DNA of 64,000 nt from Burkholderiales bacterium. Its GTDB lineage: Bacteria; Pseudomonadota; Gammaproteobacteria; Burkholderiales; SG8-41. Under the pieces are notes generated by a model. That model was not told where the DNA came from. It did not search any database and worked only from the letters and a program-made list of their open reading frames with translations. The stretch is taken from assembly GCA_019749945.1 (NCBI GenBank), contig JAIEPF010000007.1, positions 186,001 through 250,000 on the forward strand. Reading direction: 5' to 3'. Position numbers and translations under genes: made by a program. Of the stretch, positions 18,701 to 29,867 are shown piece by piece (positions within the stretch are counted from its first letter, which is position 1; the number at the start of each line of letters is the position of its first letter).

Positions 18701-19999
18701 GAGCGGCAGCAGAAACAGCACATTCGCAGCAATGGCGAGGTGATAGACGTCGAGATTTACTCCTATCCTACCATGCTGGCCGGTGAAAAAGTCCGGCTGG
18801 TGCTGTTGCGCGACATGACCGACCAGTTGCGCATGGAGCGCCTGCTGCGTGACAACGAAAGCCGCTTGCGCGCCATTGCCGACAATGTGCCGGCGGTCAT
18901 CGCATTTTTTGATGACAAGCAGCGGCTGCAGTATTCGAACATTGCGTTCGACCGCTGGTTCGGTCCCGCCAGGCTGGATGTCCGGGGCGGTGTATTGCGG
19001 GTCGAGCAGGACGTCTCCGAATACGGGGAGACGCTGGCGCCCCTGCTGGAGCGGGCGCTGCGCGGTGACGAGGTGATCACCGAACGCACGCTGGACACCC
19101 ATGCCGGCACGCGGGTTGCAAGGCTGACGCTGATTCCGCATGTCGCCGACGACGGTGCCGTCAGCGGTGTGCATCTGATGGGTTATGACCTGACCGATTT
19201 TCGCCATGCCGAGGCCGAGGTGCGGCACCTCAACGCGGAACTCGAACAGCGGGTCGAGCAACGCACGCGCGCGCTGGCGGCAGCCAATCGCGAGCTTGAG
19301 TCGTTTTCCTACTCGGTATCCCATGACTTGCGTGCACCGCTGCGTACCATCGACGGCTTCAGCCAGATCCTGCTCGACGAATACGCCTCCAAGCTGGATG
19401 CCACCGGCCGCAGTTATCTCGACCGTGTGCGCGCCGGCAGCCAGCGCATGGCAAAGTTGATCGACGATCTGCTGGAGCTGGCGCGCGTCACCCGCCGCGA
19501 TCCGCAAATCCGTGCCTGTGACCTGACGGCCCTGGCTCTGGACATCACCGCGGAACTGGCGGCGGCGGATCCCGCGCGCAAAGTCAGCATCAGGGTCGCG
19601 CCGGGCATGGTGGTGGCTGCCGACTCCGGCTTGCTGCGCATCGCACTGGACAATCTGCTGCGCAATGCCTGGAAATTCACCAGCCTGAAATCCGACGCCG
19701 TGATCGAGGTCGGCTGTGTCGAGGCCGCAGACGGCCGTACCTATTTCGTGCGCGACAACGGCGTGGGTTTCGACATGGCCTACGTCAACAAGCTGTTCGG
19801 CGCCTTCCAGCGCCTGCACAGCGAATCCGAATTCCAGGGCACCGGCATCGGGCTGGCGCTGGTGCAGCGCGTGATCCGGCGCCACGGCGGCCAGGTCTGG
19901 GCCGAGGCGGAGCCCGAACTGGGCGCGACCTTTTATTTCACCTTGCCGCTGCAGGCCGTGCCTGCGGCAGAACCCGAGCCGATCAGGGCAGCAACATAG
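15797..19999 (+). CDS. Large multi-PAS sensor histidine kinase
   Basis: A 1400-residue hybrid-free sensor kinase with a GTG start. Order: transmembrane helix at about 34-52; periplasmic sensor domain of some 250 residues; second helix near 303-328 (WVIAGLLVGLLGVGTLVLLVQ); a PAS at about 340-465; a GAF-like domain at about 480-630; four further PAS domains to about 1145; HisKA with the phospho-accepting His in SVSHDLRAPLRTID near 1174; and a HATPase domain with N box DNLLRNAWKF, G1 VRDNGVGFD, F box FGAFQRLHSESEF and G2 GTGIGLALV. All catalytic boxes are intact, and the HisKA/HATPase resembles phytochrome-like kinases. No receiver domain is fused and no response regulator gene is nearby, so it is an orphan. 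It converges with a small gene, overlapping it by 17 bases. Confidence 0.93.
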   Translation: MTNSSGSEAEGSGSEARRASSLIGRLSAGLHNPRFVLALGACFLGAAILVANDAAIRKGNVAAAKSAEQHAETLSRALRDQLDARLSAVEGLVRLVTVEAQREGLEVAAVRMARMVAGRSGKFAEFSLFDAKGEKIWESRAMAIPPEVIADHIAAQQRPGLRLHVSPAGRQGNPAAWIFYLSYPVAGRDGSMLGLTLVSINVAQLQQIYNEMNLGAGATLALLGKDGTLIAGLSDGDVVAGRDLSGDERIRSVLPLSRDCRTGIMTSPIDNVERVSSFCAMEHHPLLVGIGISASAAMAASQLTATRYWVIAGLLVGLLGVGTLVLLVQLARQHSTESALRSSEARFKALSALGSDWYWEADAEYRLTQVSEGFSRMSGHASGEILGKARWENDFITPVGSDWSAHKAVIARRAPFRGLTLRYTSPKGIVAYGSLSGEPVFREDGTLAGYRGVGNDITAEVVLRQQLRMQHDVARILSQEKNQEQAIRNVIEMICRTMEWSWGARRHVDPETLMLTCHEYWVAPGIRADAFVEFARAPRIANMKTGTVSLAVSRNEIIWYTDFTQQSERQRYFAQAAGLRGAVAVPIRRSRDTEDALEFFSERVEAPDRVMLDTLEVISREVGQFMDRAEAQRTSWHLERERRHLMDMLELQLEHMPVACLLQDQDFRVVYCNPAAEKIFGYAGDELRGRDVADLIVPESVRGQVEERRARLKAGDMDVTGSNESIRKDGRRIICEWSNTPLTDESGKFTGVLATAQDVTERMKMVEALEASEERYRRIFAATPLPMWVAEAQSPKFLAVNDAALEKYGYTRDEFLAMSALDLQVEEDRDLVLQQLLGRDPALPAHFERRHVTKGGRIITVEITAQPFQYGGKPARLVLAMDVTDRRRARQAMEESEARYRQIFALTPLPMYLRQEDDLHFIDVNDACLAMYGYTREQMLAMSPLDIQIPAERERYLGGMDERPSGIVERQQKQHIRSNGEVIDVEIYSYPTMLAGEKVRLVLLRDMTDQLRMERLLRDNESRLRAIADNVPAVIAFFDDKQRLQYSNIAFDRWFGPARLDVRGGVLRVEQDVSEYGETLAPLLERALRGDEVITERTLDTHAGTRVARLTLIPHVADDGAVSGVHLMGYDLTDFRHAEAEVRHLNAELEQRVEQRTRALAAANRELESFSYSVSHDLRAPLRTIDGFSQILLDEYASKLDATGRSYLDRVRAGSQRMAKLIDDLLELARVTRRDPQIRACDLTALALDITAELAAADPARKVSIRVAPGMVVAADSGLLRIALDNLLRNAWKFTSLKSDAVIEVGCVEAADGRTYFVRDNGVGFDMAYVNKLFGAFQRLHSESEFQGTGIGLALVQRVIRRHGGQVWAEAEPELGATFYFTLPLQAVPAAEPEPIRAAT

Positions 20000-20354
20000 C
20001 CGCGACCACGCGCCGGCCTTCGCCCATCAGGATGTTGTAGGTGCGGCAGGCCGCCGGGGTATTCATGGTTTCCAGGCCGATTCCGGCTTCGATCAGCGGC
20101 CGGAGCACCGCCGCTGCGGCAAAACGCTGTGTGCTGCCGGTGCCCAGAACGATGATTTCAGGGTGTTTTTCCAGCAATCCGGCCATTGCCGCCGCGTCCA
20201 GCGCGTCAAATTGCAGTACCGGCCAGGCTTCCGGCGCCTGGTCCGGGGTAATGAGCAGCGGCTGCTCATAACGGACAGTGTTGACGGCGAGGTAACCCGC
20301 GCCGTAACCGGTGACCGCATAGCGGTTTTTGCTGTCTGCCAGATGCAGTTTCAT
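19983..20354 (-). CDS. Mth938-like domain protein (Xcc1710 family)
   Basis: A 123-residue single-domain protein: NRYAVTGYGAGYLAVN, then PEIIVLGTGSTQRF, AGIGLETMNTPAACRTYNILMGEGRRVVAAML. This is the Mth938/NDUFAF3-like fold found near many proteobacterial biosynthetic genes; its biochemical function is not established. The frame extends 122 codons upstream into alaC, but family length and an AGAGAG-type ribosome-binding site support the ATG at 20354. It overlaps the 3' end of the histidine kinase gene and diverges from alaC. Confidence 0.9.
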   Translation of the reverse strand: MKLHLADSKNRYAVTGYGAGYLAVNTVRYEQPLLITPDQAPEAWPVLQFDALDAAAMAGLLEKHPEIIVLGTGSTQRFAAAAVLRPLIEAGIGLETMNTPAACRTYNILMGEGRRVVAAMLLP

Positions 20355-20544
20355 AACTCTCTGATTTGCCGCGAATAATCGGCTTCGATACAATCGTGTG
20401 TTTTCCACCCGCAAGCAGCCGGGATGCCGCGTTTTTGGCGTTGCAGCAGGAGCGGTGGATTGTAACCGGCTGACGTTACCCGGCTTGATTTTACCCAGGT
20501 TCACTGACCCAGATTCAGCAAAGGCATCACTCAGAGATTCAGAC

Positions 20545-21732
20545 ATGGAAGAATTTCCGCGCATCAAACGCCTGCCGCCGTATGTCTTCAACGTCACCGG
20601 CGAACTGAAACTCGCCGCCCGCCGGCGCGGCGAGGACATCATCGACTTCAGCATGGGCAATCCCGACCAGCCCACGCCGCGGCACATCGTCGACAAGCTG
20701 ATTGAATCGGTGCAGCGCACCGATACCCACGGCTATTCGGTATCCAAGGGCATCACCCGCCTGCGCAAGGCGATCTGCAACTGGTACCAGACCCGATATG
20801 GCGTGGAACTGGATCCGGAATCGGAAGCCATTGTCACCATCGGCTCGAAGGAAGGCATCGCGCATCTTGCATTGGCGACGCTGGAGCGGGGCGACATCGT
20901 GCTGGTGCCCAATCCGAGTTACCCGATCCACATCTACGGTCCGGTGATCGCCGGCGCCGACATCCGCCACGTGCCGATGCACGCCGGTGTGGATTTTTTC
21001 GCGGCGCTTGAACAGTCGATCAAGGACACCTATCCCAAGCCGAAGATGCTGATCGTCAATTTTCCGAGCAATCCGACGACCCAGTGCGTGGATCTGGCGT
21101 TTTTCGAGCGGCTGATCGCGATTGCCAGGGAGCATGACATCTACGTGGTGCACGATCTGGCCTACGCCGACATCGTGTTCGACGGTTACAAGGCGCCGTC
21201 GATCCTGCAGGTGCCGGGCGCGCGCGACGTTGCGGTCGAATTTTTCACCATGTCCAAAAGCTACAACATGGCGGGCTGGCGCGTCGGTTTCATGGTCGGC
21301 AACCGCGAACTCGTCACTGCGCTGGCGCGGATGAAGAGTTACCACGATTACGGCACCTTCACGCCGATCCAGGTGGCGTCGATCATCGCGCTCGAAGGTC
21401 CGCAGGATTGCGTGGAAAACGTGCGCCAGATCTATCAGGGACGCCGCGATGTGTTGTGGTCGGGCATGAACGCCATGGGCTGGGAAGTGGCCAAGCCGCA
21501 GGCGACGATGTATATCTGGGCGCCGATACCGGAGCCTTACAAAAAAATGGGATCGCTGGAGTTTTCGAAAAAACTGCTGGCCGAAGGCAAGGTCGCGGTG
21601 GCACCGGGCACCGGCTTCGGGCACTACGGTGACGACTTTGTGCGCTTCGCGTTGATCGAGAATGAGGCACGAACCCGGCAGGCGATACGCACCATCAAGG
21701 AAATGTTCCGCAAGGACGGACTGGTGAAGTAG
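20545..21732 (+). CDS. alaC: Alanine transaminase (class I/II aminotransferase)
   Basis: A 395-residue PLP enzyme of fold type I that makes alanine from pyruvate and glutamate. The start [15 protein letters not shown] is the normal AlaC N-terminus. The PLP lysine is in [16 protein letters not shown], with substrate-binding blocks [22 protein letters not shown] and [10 protein letters not shown]. It leads directly into hom and thrC, 30 bases downstream. The alaC-hom-thrC order is standard in betaproteobacteria and is probably one amino-acid operon. Confidence 0.95.
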   Translation: MEEFPRIKRLPPYVFNVTGELKLAARRRGEDIIDFSMGNPDQPTPRHIVDKLIESVQRTDTHGYSVSKGITRLRKAICNWYQTRYGVELDPESEAIVTIGSKEGIAHLALATLERGDIVLVPNPSYPIHIYGPVIAGADIRHVPMHAGVDFFAALEQSIKDTYPKPKMLIVNFPSNPTTQCVDLAFFERLIAIAREHDIYVVHDLAYADIVFDGYKAPSILQVPGARDVAVEFFTMSKSYNMAGWRVGFMVGNRELVTALARMKSYHDYGTFTPIQVASIIALEGPQDCVENVRQIYQGRRDVLWSGMNAMGWEVAKPQATMYIWAPIPEPYKKMGSLEFSKKLLAEGKVAVAPGTGFGHYGDDFVRFALIENEARTRQAIRTIKEMFRKDGLVK

Positions 21733-21762
21733 CGGAAAACCGATACGGAAAACAGGAAGACC

Positions 21763-23073
21763 ATGAAACCGATCAACGTGGGACTGCTGGGCGCCGGTAC
21801 CGTGGGCGGCGGCACGTTCAGGGTGCTCCAGCGCAACAGCGAGGAAATTTCGCGCCGGGCAGGCTGTGCCATCCGCATCGCCGTGGTGGCGGACAAGGAT
21901 GTGGTGCGTGCCAAAGCCGTCGCTGCTGATGCGGCTCGGGTCACCGCGGACGCTTTTGAAGTGGTGAACGATCCGCAGATCGACGTCGTCGTCGAGCTGA
22001 TCGGCGGCTACACCATCGCCAAGGACTTGATGCTGAAGGCCATCGCCAACGGCAAACACGTGGTGACCGCGAACAAGGCGCTGCTGGCGCTGCACGGCAA
22101 CGAGATTTTTTCGGCGGCACGCAAGCAGGGCGTGATGGTGGCCTTCGAGGCGGCGGTCGGCGGCGGCATTCCGATCATCAAGTCCTTGCGCGAGGGGCTG
22201 ACCGCCAACCGCATCGAATGGATCGCCGGCATCATCAACGGCACCAGCAATTTCATCCTGTCGGAAATGCGCGCCAGAGGCGCGGCTTTTGCCGATGTGC
22301 TGAAACAGGCGCAGAGCAAGGGTTACGCCGAAGCGGATCCGACCTTCGACATCGAAGGTGTGGATGCCGCGCACAAGCTGGCGATCATGGCGGCCATCGG
22401 TTTCGGCATCCCGGTGCAGTTCGACAAGGCTTATGTCGAGGGCATTTCGAAGCTGGCTCAGCAGGACATCCGTTATGCCGAAGAACTGGGCTACCGCATC
22501 AAGCTGCTGGGCATCGCCAAACGCAAGGCGGCAGGCTTTGAGCTGCGGGTGCATCCGACGCTGATTCCGGCCCGGCAGCTGATCGCCAATGTCGAGGGCG
22601 TGATGAACGCGATCCTGGTCAAGGGCGACGCCGTCGGCCAGACCATGTACTACGGCGCCGGCGCCGGCGCCGAGCCGACCGCGTCGGCGGTCGTGGCCGA
22701 TCTGGTCGATGTCGCGCGCGCGCTGACCGCGGATCCGGAACACCGCGTGCCGCACCTGGCCTTCCAGCATGACCAGTTGTCGAATGTGCCGATCCTGCCC
22801 ATGGGCGAGGTCGAGACTTCGTATTACCTGCGGTTGCGCGTGGCGGACAAGGCCGGCGTGCTGGCCGACATCACGCGCATTCTGGCCGACCAGGCGATTT
22901 CGATCGAAGCGCTGGTGCAGAAGGAGCCCGATGCCGGCGAGGAATACGTTGACATCATCCTGCTCACGCATCTGACCCGGGAAAAGAAAATCGATGCCGC
23001 GATCCGCAGCATCGAAGCGCTGCCGGTGGTTTCAGGGAAAATCACCCGCATCCGCATGGAAGCGCTGCAATGA
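21763..23073 (+). CDS. hom: Homoserine dehydrogenase
   Basis: A 436-residue enzyme that reduces aspartate semialdehyde to homoserine for threonine and methionine synthesis. The NAD(P)-binding Rossmann motif is GLLGAGTVGGGTF near residue 7. The catalytic domain holds NGTSNFILSEM and YAEADPTFDIEGVDAAHKLAIMA. A C-terminal ACT domain (YYLRLRVADKAGVLADITRIL) suggests feedback control by an amino acid, usually threonine. It is monofunctional, with no aspartokinase fused. Its stop overlaps the thrC start in an ATGA junction. Confidence 0.97.
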   Translation: MKPINVGLLGAGTVGGGTFRVLQRNSEEISRRAGCAIRIAVVADKDVVRAKAVAADAARVTADAFEVVNDPQIDVVVELIGGYTIAKDLMLKAIANGKHVVTANKALLALHGNEIFSAARKQGVMVAFEAAVGGGIPIIKSLREGLTANRIEWIAGIINGTSNFILSEMRARGAAFADVLKQAQSKGYAEADPTFDIEGVDAAHKLAIMAAIGFGIPVQFDKAYVEGISKLAQQDIRYAEELGYRIKLLGIAKRKAAGFELRVHPTLIPARQLIANVEGVMNAILVKGDAVGQTMYYGAGAGAEPTASAVVADLVDVARALTADPEHRVPHLAFQHDQLSNVPILPMGEVETSYYLRLRVADKAGVLADITRILADQAISIEALVQKEPDAGEEYVDIILLTHLTREKKIDAAIRSIEALPVVSGKITRIRMEALQ

Positions 23074-24521
23074 GCGCGCTGGCCCCGAAGGCAGCCGCAG
23101 CGGGGGCTTCTGTACGTTATGTCAGCACCCGCGGCCGCATGTCCGGTGCGCGCTTCTGCGACGTGCTGCTGGGCGGTTTGGCGCCCGATGGCGGACTGGT
23201 GGTGCCGCAGGCTTATCCGCGGCTCGATGCGGCAGAACTCACTGCGCTGCGCGCCATGTCCTATCCGGATCTGGCTTTTGCGATCATCAGCCGCTTCGTT
23301 GATGACATCCCGCAGGATGACCTCGCCGCACTGGTGCGCCGCGCCTACCGCGCGGAGACCTTCGGTTCGGCTGACATCACGCCGCTGCACACGCTGGAGC
23401 CCGGGCTGCACCTGCTGAAGCTGTCCAACGGCCCGACGCTGGCGTTCAAGGACGTGGCGATGCAACTGCTCGGCGAACTGTTCGAGTATGTTCTGAAGCG
23501 CGAAGGCAAGACGCTGAACATCCTCGGCGCGACCTCGGGCGACACCGGTTCCGCCGCCGAATACGCGATGCGCGGCCGCCAGGGCATCCGCGTCTTCATG
23601 CTGTCGCCGCACGGCAAGATGAGCCCGTTCCAGCGCGCGCAGATGTATTCGCTGCAGGATGCCAATATTTTCAACATCGCGATCCGCGGTGTGTTCGACG
23701 ACTGCCAGGACATCGTCAAGGCGGTGAGCGGCGATGCCGCATTCAAGAACGCGCATCGCATCGGCGCGGTGAATTCGATCAACTGGGCGCGCATCGTGGC
23801 GCAGGTGGTGTATTACTTCAAGGGTTACTTCGCCGCGACGCAGAGCAATGACGAGCAGCTGTCGTTTGCCGTGCCTTCGGGCAATTTCGGCAATATTTTT
23901 GCCGGTCATATCGCGCGCATGATGGGCCTGCCGATCAAACACCTGATCCTGGCCTCCAACGAAAACGACGTGCTCGACGAGTTTTTCCGTTCGGGGCGTT
24001 ACCGTGTGCGTACCGGCCGCGAAACGGCGCAGACCTCCAGCCCGTCGATGGATATTTCCAAGGCCTCGAATTTCGAGCGATTTGTATTCGATCTGGTGGA
24101 GCGCGATCCGGCGATGGTGGCTCGGCTGTGGCGCGAGGTTGAGGATGCCGGCGGCTTCAATCTCGGCGAGACACCGTACTGGCGGGGCATTGCCCGATAC
24201 GGATTTGTTTCCGGACGCAGCACCCATGCCGACCGCATCGCAACCATTCGCCGCGTCGAAAAGGCTTACGGTGTAGTGGTGGATCCGCATACCGCGGACG
24301 GCATCAATGTCGGCCTGAAGCTGCGTGAGCCGGGAGTGCCGCTGATCTGTCTCGAAACCGCCTTGCCGGCGAAATTCGCCGAAACCATCCGCGAAGCCCT
24401 GGGACATGATCCCGCGGTGCCGCCGGGTTATGAAGGACTGGAAAGCCGCTTGCAGCGCGTCGCGGTGATGGATCCGGATGTCGAGGCGGTGAAAACCTTC
24501 ATTGCCGGGCGCAGCAAGTAA
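23070..24521 (+). CDS. thrC: Threonine synthase
   Basis: A 483-residue PLP enzyme that converts phosphohomoserine to threonine. It has the long gamma/betaproteobacterial form: YVSTRGRMSGARFCDVLLGGLAPDGGL at the N-terminus, the PLP lysine in LAFKDVAMQLLGELFEYVL, and GATSGDTGSAAEYAMRG for phosphate binding. It overlaps hom by 4 bases and ends the alaC-hom-thrC operon. Downstream is a convergent nadC, with an AT-rich element but no hairpin terminator between. Confidence 0.97.
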   Translation: MSALAPKAAAAGASVRYVSTRGRMSGARFCDVLLGGLAPDGGLVVPQAYPRLDAAELTALRAMSYPDLAFAIISRFVDDIPQDDLAALVRRAYRAETFGSADITPLHTLEPGLHLLKLSNGPTLAFKDVAMQLLGELFEYVLKREGKTLNILGATSGDTGSAAEYAMRGRQGIRVFMLSPHGKMSPFQRAQMYSLQDANIFNIAIRGVFDDCQDIVKAVSGDAAFKNAHRIGAVNSINWARIVAQVVYYFKGYFAATQSNDEQLSFAVPSGNFGNIFAGHIARMMGLPIKHLILASNENDVLDEFFRSGRYRVRTGRETAQTSSPSMDISKASNFERFVFDLVERDPAMVARLWREVEDAGGFNLGETPYWRGIARYGFVSGRSTHADRIATIRRVEKAYGVVVDPHTADGINVGLKLREPGVPLICLETALPAKFAETIREALGHDPAVPPGYEGLESRLQRVAVMDPDVEAVKTFIAGRSK

Positions 24522-24525
24522 AAGT

Positions 24526-24544
24526 TGATTAAAATCAATACCTT
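24526..24544 (-). repeat. Dispersed AT-rich element, copy 3 (diverged)
   Basis: On the minus strand AAGGTATTGATTTTAATCA, close to AAGTTATTGATTTTATTGA of copy 4. It lies between the convergent thrC and nadC genes, starting 4 bases after the thrC stop. Confidence 0.6.
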
Positions 24545-24571
24545 ATAGATTTTCGGGCGATAAGCTGCGGT

Positions 24572-25408
24572 TTACTTGGAGGTCTCGAAACGCAGCGACA
24601 GGTCAACCGCGGCAATATCCTTGGTCAGCGCGCCGATGGAAATCCGCTCGACGCCGGTTTCGGCAATCGCGCGCACCTTGTCCAGCGTGATCCCGCCCGA
24701 GGCTTCAAGTTCGGCGCGGCCCGCGGTCCAGGTCACCGCGGCGCGCATGTCATCCAGCGTCATGTTGTCGAGCAGCACCATGGTCGCACCCGCAGTGACC
24801 GCCTCGCGCAGCTGCGCCAGCGTTTCCACTTCGATCTGCACCCAGCTTGCGCGTTTGTCCCGCTTCGCGGCAGCCAGTGCGGGCACGATGCCGCCCGCCG
24901 CGGCGATGTGGTTTTCCTTGATCAGGATCGCATCCCACAAACCCATGCGGTGATTGCGGCCGCCGCCGGCCGTCACCGCGTATTTCTGCGCGACGCGCAG
25001 GCCGGGCAGGGTTTTCCGGGTGTCGAGGATGGCGGCGCGGGTGCCGGCAACCGCATCCACGTAACGCCGGGTGAGGGTGGCCACGGCCGACAGCAGTTGC
25101 AGGAAATTCAGCGCACTGCGTTCCGCAGTCAGAATGGCGCGCGAAGAGCCGGTGATGTCGCACACACGCGTGCCTGCCGTCACGCGCTCGCCGTCATGGG
25201 CCAGCCAGTGCAGGCGCGCGGCGGGATCGAGGCGTTGCACGCAGGCCGCAAACCAGGCCGTGCCGCAGAGCACTGCGTCCTCACGGCAGACGACATGGGC
25301 CCGCGCGTCAGCAATGTCCGGCGTCAGCTGCGCAGTCAGGTCGCCGCCGGCCACATCCTCCGCCAGCGCGGCGGTCACATTGCGTTCGATTTCAGGAGCC
25401 AGGATCAT
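24572..25408 (-). CDS. nadC: Nicotinate-nucleotide pyrophosphorylase (carboxylating)
   Basis: A 278-residue quinolinate phosphoribosyltransferase of de novo NAD synthesis. Characteristic blocks are RSALNFLQLLSAVATLTRRYVDAVAGTRAAILDTRKTLPGLRVAQKYAVTAGGGRNHRMGLWD (shown here only as landmarks at about residues 105-170), IKENHIAAAGG, EVETLAQLREA and EASGGITLDKVRAIAETGVERISIGALT. The ATG at 25408 is chosen over a TTG nine bases upstream. No nadA or nadB gene is adjacent, so its partners must be elsewhere. Confidence 0.96.
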   Translation of the reverse strand: MILAPEIERNVTAALAEDVAGGDLTAQLTPDIADARAHVVCREDAVLCGTAWFAACVQRLDPAARLHWLAHDGERVTAGTRVCDITGSSRAILTAERSALNFLQLLSAVATLTRRYVDAVAGTRAAILDTRKTLPGLRVAQKYAVTAGGGRNHRMGLWDAILIKENHIAAAGGIVPALAAAKRDKRASWVQIEVETLAQLREAVTAGATMVLLDNMTLDDMRAAVTWTAGRAELEASGGITLDKVRAIAETGVERISIGALTKDIAAVDLSLRFETSK

Positions 25409-25485
25409 GGGGGGCAATACGCTGTAATTATCGGCAAGCTGCTATAGTGCGGCAGGAATTCTAACCGACCGGCAGGGGAGCGCGC

Positions 25486-27006
25486 ATGGGCGAAATCATG
25501 GGTGTGCTGTCATATGGCATCGGCACGGTGCTCGGCTTTGTGATCATCGGCTGGCTGGTTTTCATGATCATCCACGATGTCACCCAGAAAAAGCACACTG
25601 TCCTGCGCAATTATCCGGTCATCGGCCGGCTGCGTTTTTTCTTCGAGGACCTCGGCGAATATTTCCGCCAGTATTTTTTCGCCAATGACCGCGAGGAAAT
25701 GCCGTTCAACCGCGCAACCCGCGGCTGGGTCTACAAAAGCGCGAAAAATGAAGGCGGCATCATCGGCTTCGGCTCGACCAATGACCTGAATTCGCCGGGC
25801 TCGATCCTATTCGTCAACCATCCCTATCCGGTACTGGAGGAGGACCGCCTGCCGACACCGTCGGTGCTGATCGGCAACGGCTTTTGCGAACAGCCCTTCG
25901 AGGCCAAATCCATCGTCAACATCAGCGGCATGAGTTTTGGCGCGATTTCGCAGCCTGCGGTGGAAGCCTTGTCGCGCGGCGCTTTTGAGGCCGGGTGCTG
26001 GATGGACACCGGTGAGGGCGGGCTGTCGCCGTATCACCTGAGCGGCGGCTGCGACGTGATCATGCAGATCGGCACCGCCAAGTACGGCATCCGCGAAGTC
26101 GACGGCACATTTTCGCCGCAAAAAGCGAAGGAACTGGCGAAACACGTCAAGGCCTTCGAGATCAAGCTGTCGCAGGGCGCCAAACCGGGCAAGGGCGGCG
26201 TGCTGCCGGGTGAAAAAGTCACCGAGGAAATCGCCCGCATCCGCGGCATACCGGCGGGGCAGGATTCGATCAGCCCGAATCGCCATCACGACATTGCCAA
26301 TGTTGATGACCTGCTCGACAAGATTGCCTATATCCGCAACCTGACCGGCCGCCCGGTGGGCATCAAGACCGCGATCGGCGGCTGGGCCTTCATGAACGAT
26401 CTCTGCGATGCCGTGCTGCGCCGCGGCCGCGAGTTCGCGCCGGACTTCATCGCCATCGACGGCGGTGAGGGCGGCAGCGGCGCAGCACCCCAGACGCTGA
26501 TGGATCACATGGCGCTGCCGATCGCCGAGGCGCTGCCGCGCGTGGTTGATGCACTGATCCAGGCCGATCTGCGCGACCGGGTGCGCATCATCGCCGCCGG
26601 CAAGCTGGTGACCTCGGCCAAGGCGGCGTGGGCATTGTGCGTGGGCGCGGATTTCATCAACTCGGCGCGCGGTTTCATGTTTGCGCTGGGCTGCATCCAG
26701 GCGCTGCGCTGCCACCAGAACACCTGCCCGACAGGCGTCACCACCCATAACAAGCGCCTGCAGCGCGGCCTTGTCGTCGCCGAGAAATACCTGCGCGTGG
26801 CCAATTACTGCAACAACATGAACAAGGAAATCGACATGATTGCCCATGCCTGCGGCTGCCGCCACGCGCGGGAACTGAAGCGCGAGCATGTGCGCATCGT
26901 GCAGACCGCGAACCAGAGCATTGCGCTCAACATGCTGTATCCGTATCCGGAAAGCGGCACTCGAGGCCGGGCGACGGCGCAGAAATCTGCGGGCATGGCG
27001 GCCTGA
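25486..27006 (+). CDS. FMN-binding glutamate synthase family protein with N-terminal membrane anchor
   Basis: A 506-residue protein. One N-terminal transmembrane helix (IGTVLGFVIIGWLVFMIIHDV, about residues 11-31) is followed by a single glutamate-synthase large-subunit FMN barrel: NISGMSFGAISQPAVEALSRGA, MDTGEGGLSPYHL, FEIKLSQGAKPGKGG, FIAIDGGEGGSGAAP, and the Cys-rich RCHQNTCPTG at about 408-416, which resembles the GltB 3Fe-4S segment. It lacks the glutaminase domain and has no GltD neighbour, so it is not a complete glutamate synthase. The reaction is unknown. The gene has its own ribosome-binding site (GGGGAG) and no obvious partner. Confidence 0.9.
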   Translation: MGEIMGVLSYGIGTVLGFVIIGWLVFMIIHDVTQKKHTVLRNYPVIGRLRFFFEDLGEYFRQYFFANDREEMPFNRATRGWVYKSAKNEGGIIGFGSTNDLNSPGSILFVNHPYPVLEEDRLPTPSVLIGNGFCEQPFEAKSIVNISGMSFGAISQPAVEALSRGAFEAGCWMDTGEGGLSPYHLSGGCDVIMQIGTAKYGIREVDGTFSPQKAKELAKHVKAFEIKLSQGAKPGKGGVLPGEKVTEEIARIRGIPAGQDSISPNRHHDIANVDDLLDKIAYIRNLTGRPVGIKTAIGGWAFMNDLCDAVLRRGREFAPDFIAIDGGEGGSGAAPQTLMDHMALPIAEALPRVVDALIQADLRDRVRIIAAGKLVTSAKAAWALCVGADFINSARGFMFALGCIQALRCHQNTCPTGVTTHNKRLQRGLVVAEKYLRVANYCNNMNKEIDMIAHACGCRHARELKREHVRIVQTANQSIALNMLYPYPESGTRGRATAQKSAGMAA

Positions 27007-27032
27007 AGGGCAGCGCCGCTGGAATTCTTTAC

Positions 27033-27066
27033 AAGTTATTGATTTTATTGAATATTTTATATATTC
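27033..27066 (+). repeat. Dispersed AT-rich element, copy 4
   Basis: AAGTTATTGATTTTATTGA followed by AATATTTTATATATT. It shares the 16-base core TTATTGATTTTATTGA with the copy inside truB. It lies between the glutamate-synthase-like gene and the clpB heat-shock promoter. Confidence 0.82.
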
Positions 27067-27087
27067 CACGATGCCCCTCCGGCTCGT

Positions 27088-27116
27088 ATTGAAATTGGCC
27101 CGATAACGCCCCATTT
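27088..27116 (+). promoter_or_regulatory. Sigma-32 heat-shock promoter of clpB
   Basis: ATTGAAA (27088-27094), a 14-base spacer, then CCCCATTT (27109-27116). This matches the sigma-32 consensus CTTGAAA / CCCCATNT with one mismatch in the -35. Transcription would start near 27122-27125, about 28 bases before the clpB ATG. It is the expected control for this chaperone. Confidence 0.85.
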
Positions 27117-27151
27117 CGTGAGTATTCGTATTCACCGGCAATGGGATTGCA

Positions 27152-29752
<2,601 letters not shown>

Positions 29753-29773
29753 GTATTGCCGCAGGTCATTGAG

Positions 29774-29790
29774 CCAAGTGATTGTTTTTC
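29774..29790 (+). repeat. Possible partial copy of the AT-rich element
   Basis: CCAAGTGATTGTTTTTC matches the left part of copy 2 (CCAAGTTATTGTTTTTA) except for one internal base and the last base, then the match stops. It lies 21 bases after the clpB stop. Short enough that chance is possible. Confidence 0.35.
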
Positions 29791-29832
29791 CTGCACTGTC
29801 AAAATTGATGCAAAAAAGTCGCGGAAATATCG

Positions 29833-29861
29833 TTGACCTTGCTTGCAGGCAGGCGTAGAAC
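29833..29861 (+). promoter_or_regulatory. Sigma-70 promoter of the candidate small RNA
   Basis: TTGACC (29833-29838), a 17-base spacer, then TAGAAC (29856-29861). Predicted start is near 29868. The match is good (5 of 6 and 4 of 6 consensus bases, ideal spacing), and no protein gene begins downstream within 370 bases. Confidence 0.65.
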
Positions 29862-29867
29862 TGCAAT

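Noticed and set aside
16907..19885. 992-codon frame opposite the histidine kinase
   Set aside because: Antisense shadow of a GC-rich gene with complete kinase motifs.
20539..22971. 810-codon frame opposite alaC and hom
   Set aside because: Antisense shadow; it spans two real genes and their gap.
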